Shown here piece by piece: positions 5,454 through 8,042 of a stretch of 8,042 nucleotides of DNA. This DNA comes from Pseudomonadota bacterium (GTDB lineage: Bacteria; Pseudomonadota; Gammaproteobacteria; Xanthomonadales; Xanthomonadaceae). How positions within the stretch are numbered: position 1 is the first letter of the stretch; each line of letters opens with the position of its first letter. The DNA lies in assembly GCA_023423235.1 (NCBI GenBank), contig JAFAFY010000086.1, positions 1-8,042 on the forward strand, read 5' to 3'. The position numbers and the translations under genes were made by a program. The notes under the pieces are model-generated. The model searched no databases. It was not told the origin of the DNA and worked only from the letters and a program-made list of their open reading frames with translations.

Positions 5454-5777
5454 TCAGCGCAGGTGGTGCATCCACAGGCAGTCGATCGCATCGAGCGCGA
5501 TGTGCACCAGCAGGCCGATGCCCAGCAGGCGGGTGCGCCGCGGCACCACCAACGCGCCGTAGACCAGGATGGCCGGGGTGGCATGCAGCGCATGGAAGCC
5601 GATGCTGCAGCGGTCCGGCGCGTAGACCGGATCGGCCAGCAGATGGTCGAGATCGATCAGCCAGCCGAGCAGCAGCAATCCCCACGCGCGCAGGAAGCGA
5701 TCGCGCCAGAACAGCCATGCCAGCAGGCCAGGCACCGCGGCGTGCAACAGCAGATGGAGGATTGCGCGTGAGCCCAT
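5454..5777 (-). CDS. DUF6122 family membrane protein
   Basis: A 107-aa protein with about three to four hydrophobic segments (near 6-23, 30-46, 67-79 and 83-99). It carries the hallmark residues of DUF6122: an N-terminal RAILHLLLHAAVP helix, IDLDHLLADPVY at 41-52, RCSIGFHALH at 56-65, and VHIALDAID at 91-99. The Asp/His pairs (DLDH, FHxLH, HxxLD) resemble metal ligands in the YdjM-like membrane hydrolase group, so a metal-dependent membrane activity is possible but unproven. The start at 5777 is chosen because family homology begins with the first helix; ATG 5810 would add 11 residues (118 aa), and neither has a good ribosome site. Upstream in-frame codons to 5996 encode an Arg-rich, non-conserved stretch and are excluded. 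Probably the first gene of a unit with the SDR gene. Confidence 0.82.
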   Translation of the reverse strand: MGSRAILHLLLHAAVPGLLAWLFWRDRFLRAWGLLLLGWLIDLDHLLADPVYAPDRCSIGFHALHATPAILVYGALVVPRRTRLLGIGLLVHIALDAIDCLWMHHLR

Positions 5778-6123
5778 GGGCGGCCGGACCGGAATCAGGC
5801 CGCGCAGCATAGCCCCGGTGACGGTGCGGGCGCCGGTCCGGCATTGGCCGTGCGGCCGCAGCAGCGCCACCACGACCGTGGCGCAACGTCCGGCGCGCGG
5901 GCGGCGCGACCTCGACGGCGACGCGACGAAACGCCATGGCAGATGAACGCTTTCCGCGGCCACCGGTTTTTCACGCATCGTTGTCCGCAACGGCATTAGC
6001 GTCGGGCTATCCCAACCGCATTTCCGTTGCCGTCATGCGCACCTCGCCCCAGCCCACTTCCTGCAAGCCCGGCCGCGTTCGCGGCCTGATCGCAGTGGCT
6101 GCGGCCATGACCGGAGCATCGCC
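5778..6123. other. 346-bp divergent intergenic region
   Basis: This spacer separates the minus-strand DUF6122 gene from the plus-strand two-TM protein gene and should hold both promoters. I see no confident sigma-70 hexamers, no RNA gene and no repeat. The half near DUF6122 (5811-5930) is very GC-rich; 5960-6045 is less so and contains TTTTT at 5967-5971. A 63-codon plus-strand frame (5936-6127) overlaps the next gene's GTG but lacks recognisable protein features. Confidence 0.5.
6113..6116 (+). promoter_or_regulatory. Shine-Dalgarno of the small two-TM protein
   Basis: GGAG lies 7 nt before the GTG at 6124 and supports this non-ATG start. Confidence 0.6.
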
Positions 6124-6411
6124 GTGAGCGTCATCGGCACACCGTCGGCGCGGGTGGTATGGCGGATCCTGATGCTGCCGCTCTATACGCTGCTTGCCGG
6201 CGCCGCCTTCAGTGGTGCGTTCGCCGGTACGCGCGATTCGATGCTGGCCTTCCTCGCCGGGCTCACCGCCTGGCCGATGATCGTGGCCGGTGTCGCCGCC
6301 GCGGTGATGCTGCTGGCGGGCGTGGTGCGGTTGCTGCGCCTGCGCGCGCGGCGCCTGCGCGATGCGCGGCACGGCCTCGCCCCCGAGGGCATCCAGGCCG
6401 ATCCGGGCTGA
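6124..6411 (+). CDS. Small two-TM membrane protein, uncharacterised
   Basis: A 95-aa protein with two hydrophobic helices, about residues 12-34 (VWRILMLPLYTLLAGAAF) and 41-71 (LAFLAGLTAWPMIVAGV and VMLLAGVVRLL), joined by a short loop with GTRDS. An Arg-rich juxtamembrane segment (RLRARRLRDARHG, 72-84) follows, so by the positive-inside rule the C-terminus is probably cytoplasmic. I recognise no family. The GTG start is supported by GGAG 7 nt upstream; a Met at residue 17 would remove part of helix 1. The strong hydrophobic pattern and a ribosome site make it a likely real gene, though no homology can be claimed. It stands alone between minus-strand genes, with a 135-bp convergent spacer downstream. 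Confidence 0.65.
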   Translation: MSVIGTPSARVVWRILMLPLYTLLAGAAFSGAFAGTRDSMLAFLAGLTAWPMIVAGVAAAVMLLAGVVRLLRLRARRLRDARHGLAPEGIQADPG

Positions 6412-6524
6412 AGTCCCCATCGCGGAACTTCTCTATCAACGCGTTGCCCTTGCCAACCGGCCGGGTGACGCGCAACTGCCACGGCCCGCTGCGCTGCGTA
6501 CGATCGCGGAATCGCTCCTGCGTC

Positions 6525-6545
6525 CCAGGGCCACGGCTGGCCTGG
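6525..6545 (-). terminator. Hairpin directly after the exported 193-aa protein gene
   Basis: GGCCA (6529-6533) pairs with TGGCC (6538-6542) over a 4-nt loop. The stem continues as CCA (6525-6527) with TGG (6543-6545) after one bulged G, for 8 bp. It starts 1 nt beyond the stop at 6547. No clear U-run. Confidence 0.4.
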
Positions 6546-6546
6546 A

Positions 6547-7128
6547 TCAGTCTTGCCAACCCCAGGGCGCAGCGGGCGGCGGTACCGGCCGGGTCAGGTC
6601 GAAATCGACCTGGAAACCGCGCGCGGTCCCGACCCGGTTCGCCGCATAGACGAGGCGCACTTGCGGATGGATTTCCACCAGCCACACGCTGCGCAGGCCA
6701 CTGCCGGGAATCGCCTCGCGCGTCTGCTCGTCGGCGGGAAACATCTGCACCTCGGCGCTGCCGCGGTTGCTGGTGCTGCCGCCGTACTGGGTCACCGCGT
6801 CCGGGCTGCCGTCGGCGTGGCGATGGTCGTGCCGGAGCGTGATCGCATCGCCGCTGCGGGTGAACACCCAGGTGCGCGAGCGATCGTCGCCGACGACCAG
6901 CGGCACGCGTACGCGGGTGCCGCTGCAGTCGCGGACATGCATCGTCACCGGCTTGTCGCGAAAGGTGTCGTCGCCGTCGGGCGCGCGCACCAGGGTGCCG
7001 GCGTAGGCTTTGCCGCACAGCTGCTGCAGGCGCTGCCACCACGCATCGCTGCCATCGTCGTGGGCATGGGCGGGACCGCCCAGCCATGCGACGGCGAGCA
7101 CGGGAACAAGGATGCGATGCATCGGCAT
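6547..7128 (-). CDS. Exported hypothetical protein with two cysteines
   Basis: A 193-aa protein with a Sec signal peptide (MPMHRILVPVLAVAWLGGPAHA, about 1-22; cleavage probably after AHA). The mature part begins HDDGSDAWWQRLQQLCGKAY, with Cys38 and Cys68 as a possible disulfide pair. The rest is a beta-rich pattern: YAGTLVRAPDGDDTFRDKPV, TMHVRDCSGTRVRVPLVVGD, RTWVFTRSGDAITLRHDH, VWLVEIHPQVRLVYAANR and FQVDFDLTRPV, ending in a Pro-rich tail. I recognise no named domain; similar conserved secreted proteins of unknown function exist in the group, but I recall this only loosely. GGAG lies 6 nt before the ATG at 7128 and supports this start over Met3. It lies 63 bp downstream of the glycosidase-like gene on the same strand and may be co-transcribed. 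Confidence 0.8.
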   Translation of the reverse strand: MPMHRILVPVLAVAWLGGPAHAHDDGSDAWWQRLQQLCGKAYAGTLVRAPDGDDTFRDKPVTMHVRDCSGTRVRVPLVVGDDRSRTWVFTRSGDAITLRHDHRHADGSPDAVTQYGGSTSNRGSAEVQMFPADEQTREAIPGSGLRSVWLVEIHPQVRLVYAANRVGTARGFQVDFDLTRPVPPPAAPWGWQD

Positions 7129-7159
7129 GCGGGTCTCCAGCCAGGCGGCCCGGCAGCTT

Positions 7160-7173
7160 AGCGCGGCCGCGCT
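7160..7173. repeat. 14-bp perfect palindrome between the glycosidase-like and exported-protein genes
   Basis: AGCGCGGCCGCGCT is its own reverse complement and lies 18 nt past the glycosidase-like stop and 31 nt before the exported-protein ATG (minus strand). As a hairpin it gives only 5 bp with a 4-nt loop. It could be a protein site, a 3'-end signal, or chance in GC-rich DNA. Confidence 0.35.
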
Positions 7174-7191
7174 CGCGACCGCGGGCCGGCG

Positions 7192-8042
7192 TCAGTGGTC
7201 GCCTGCGCCGTGCCCTGCGCCCGCGTCCACCCGGAACGGGAAGTTCGCATACGCCGCGTGCCCGCGGCCATCATGAACCTCGACGAACAGGCGGTAGGCG
7301 CCGGCGGCACGCGGCGCGGCGAAGCGCAGGGTGCCGGCCTCCGCGGCGGCGGCCTGCAGCGGCACGTCGGGCGGCAGCGATTCGGGATCGCCGCCGATCG
7401 AGGTCGCGGTGCTTTCCGCGCGCAGGCGCCAACGGTAGTCGAGGGGATCGCCATCGGCGTCGCTGGCGATCACCTGCGCCACATGCCAGGCGCCCGGGTG
7501 CAGGGTCACGCTGTCGGTCGCGCCGCGGCCGTCGATGCGAAGCGGCGTGATCGACGGCGCGCGGTTGTCCGGCCATGCACCGGTCCACAGGACCTGCATC
7601 GCATCCACGCCCGGGGTGGATTCGCCGCCGGGCAGGAACAGGCCGTACCAGGTCGGCGTGCGTTCCTGCTTGTGGCCCCACAGGAACACGAACGCACCCA
7701 GGCCCTGGCGCGGGTCGGCGTCGATGACGCGGGCATGCCGCTCGACCAGCAACGCGGCCTTGCGCGAGGCGTCGTCCTCGATCGGCGCGCCCCACGCCGT
7801 CTGCGGGGCTTCCCAGTGGCCGGTCGGGCCCCACTCGGTGACGACATAGGGCCTGGTCCAGCCGCTGTCGCGCAGTTGCACCGGCAGGGCGTCGATGCCG
7901 CCGTAGACCTGCAGGCCCAGCAGGTCGAGCGATGGCGCGCGCGCCTTGATCTCGCGGATCGCCGCGGCATCCACGCCGGCCAGCGGCGTCATCACCGGGT
8001 GGTGCGGGTCGATCCGCTGCAGCATCCGCGCGATGTCCTCGA
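7192..8042 (-). CDS. Glycosidase-like protein with Ig-like C-terminal domain (5' end missing)
   Basis: The frame is open to the right edge with no stop, so only the last 282 residues are seen. They look like the end of a GH2-type TIM barrel: LDLLGLQVYGGIDALP (38-53) is a barrel strand, PYVVTEWGPTGHWE (64-77) is a strand ending in Glu69, the expected place of the catalytic nucleophile, and GAFVFLWGHKQERTPTWYGLF (115-135) gives a last strand with the aromatic WG...WYG pattern. After PDNRAPSITPL (157-167) comes a beta-sandwich, Ig/PKD/cadherin-like domain, with ASDADGDPLDYRWRL (192-206) as the typical Asp-rich turn and YRLFVEVHDGRGHAAYANFPFRV (249-271) as its last strands. It ends in a Gly/His tail. 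The protein is probably exported, but the N-terminus is outside the window. Substrate unknown; GH2 is a probable rather than certain family. Confidence 0.75.
   Translation of the reverse strand, partial: EDIARMLQRIDPHHPVMTPLAGVDAAAIREIKARAPSLDLLGLQVYGGIDALPVQLRDSGWTRPYVVTEWGPTGHWEAPQTAWGAPIEDDASRKAALLVERHARVIDADPRQGLGAFVFLWGHKQERTPTWYGLFLPGGESTPGVDAMQVLWTGAWPDNRAPSITPLRIDGRGATDSVTLHPGAWHVAQVIASDADGDPLDYRWRLRAESTATSIGGDPESLPPDVPLQAAAAEAGTLRFAAPRAAGAYRLFVEVHDGRGHAAYANFPFRVDAGAGHGAGDH

Noticed and set aside
4655..5812. Plus-strand open frame of 385 codons
   Set aside because: Antisense to the SDR and DUF6122 genes, both of which have clear family motifs; the product is Arg/Pro/Gln-rich.
5215..5937. 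Minus-strand 240-codon frame spanning DUF6122 and the SDR start
   Set aside because: Overlaps both real genes in another frame and has no domain or membrane pattern.
1..8042. tRNA, rRNA, CRISPR, insertion sequence, prophage, toxin-antitoxin or defence system
   Set aside because: No cloverleaf-like segment, no regularly spaced repeats, no transposase or integrase motifs, and no recognisable toxin, nuclease or sensor domain in any credible frame.

Overview
The window is GC-rich chromosomal DNA. Its gene content suggests a gammaproteobacterium of the Xanthomonadaceae/Lysobacteraceae type (Lysobacter, Luteimonas, Stenotrophomonas or a relative). This is inferred from the strong G/C bias at third codon positions and from the family mix (DUF421, DUF1624, DUF6122, host-attachment protein, small secreted orphans). 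No rRNA or other taxonomic marker is present. I found no tRNA, rRNA, CRISPR array, insertion sequence, integrase or phage gene. It reads as an ordinary 'housekeeping-accessory' stretch with twelve protein genes, mostly short transcription units on alternating strands.

Layout. 25-573 (+) is a ChrR/YieF-type NADPH-dependent FMN reductase. It converges on a small DUF2188-like orphan, 607-861 (-). A divergent spacer (862-1067) leads to a DUF421 (YetF-like) membrane protein, 1068-1595 (+). That gene converges on a thioredoxin-fold protein with a WCGHC active site, 1710-2078 (-), which lies downstream of a host-attachment (bacterial eRF1-like) protein, 2188-2586 (-). A second divergent spacer (2587-2827) carries an AT-rich promoter-like patch and an 8-bp inverted repeat. 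A 396-aa polytopic DUF1624/HGSNAT-like membrane protein follows at 2828-4018 (+). Next are four genes on the minus strand: a Gly/Pro/Tyr-rich secreted orphan (4053-4595), an atypical SDR NAD(P)-binding protein (4727-5359), a DUF6122 membrane protein (5454-5777) and, after a 346-bp spacer and a small plus-strand two-TM protein (6124-6411), a secreted orphan (6547-7128). The last gene, on the minus strand and running off the right edge, is the C-terminal part of a glycosidase-like (TIM-barrel plus Ig-like domain) protein (7192-8042).

How the genes work together. There is no clear pathway. Two redox proteins (FMN reductase, thioredoxin) and several envelope proteins (DUF421, DUF1624, DUF6122, the small two-TM protein, two exported orphans) share the region, but strand switches make a single operon impossible. 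The plausible co-transcribed pairs are host-attachment/thioredoxin, DUF6122/SDR and glycosidase/secreted orphan, all on the minus strand, although GC-rich hairpins stand in the first two gaps. A recurring feature is a GC-rich hairpin, mostly 7-8 bp, placed 1-36 nt after the stop codon of most genes and lacking a U-tract.

I did not find a convincing new multi-gene system. The most interesting items are the nested inverted repeats in the DUF421 leader, the inverted repeat upstream of the host-attachment gene, the tandem 8-bp repeat that creates a three-codon upstream ORF at the thioredoxin start, and two uncharacterised exported proteins.
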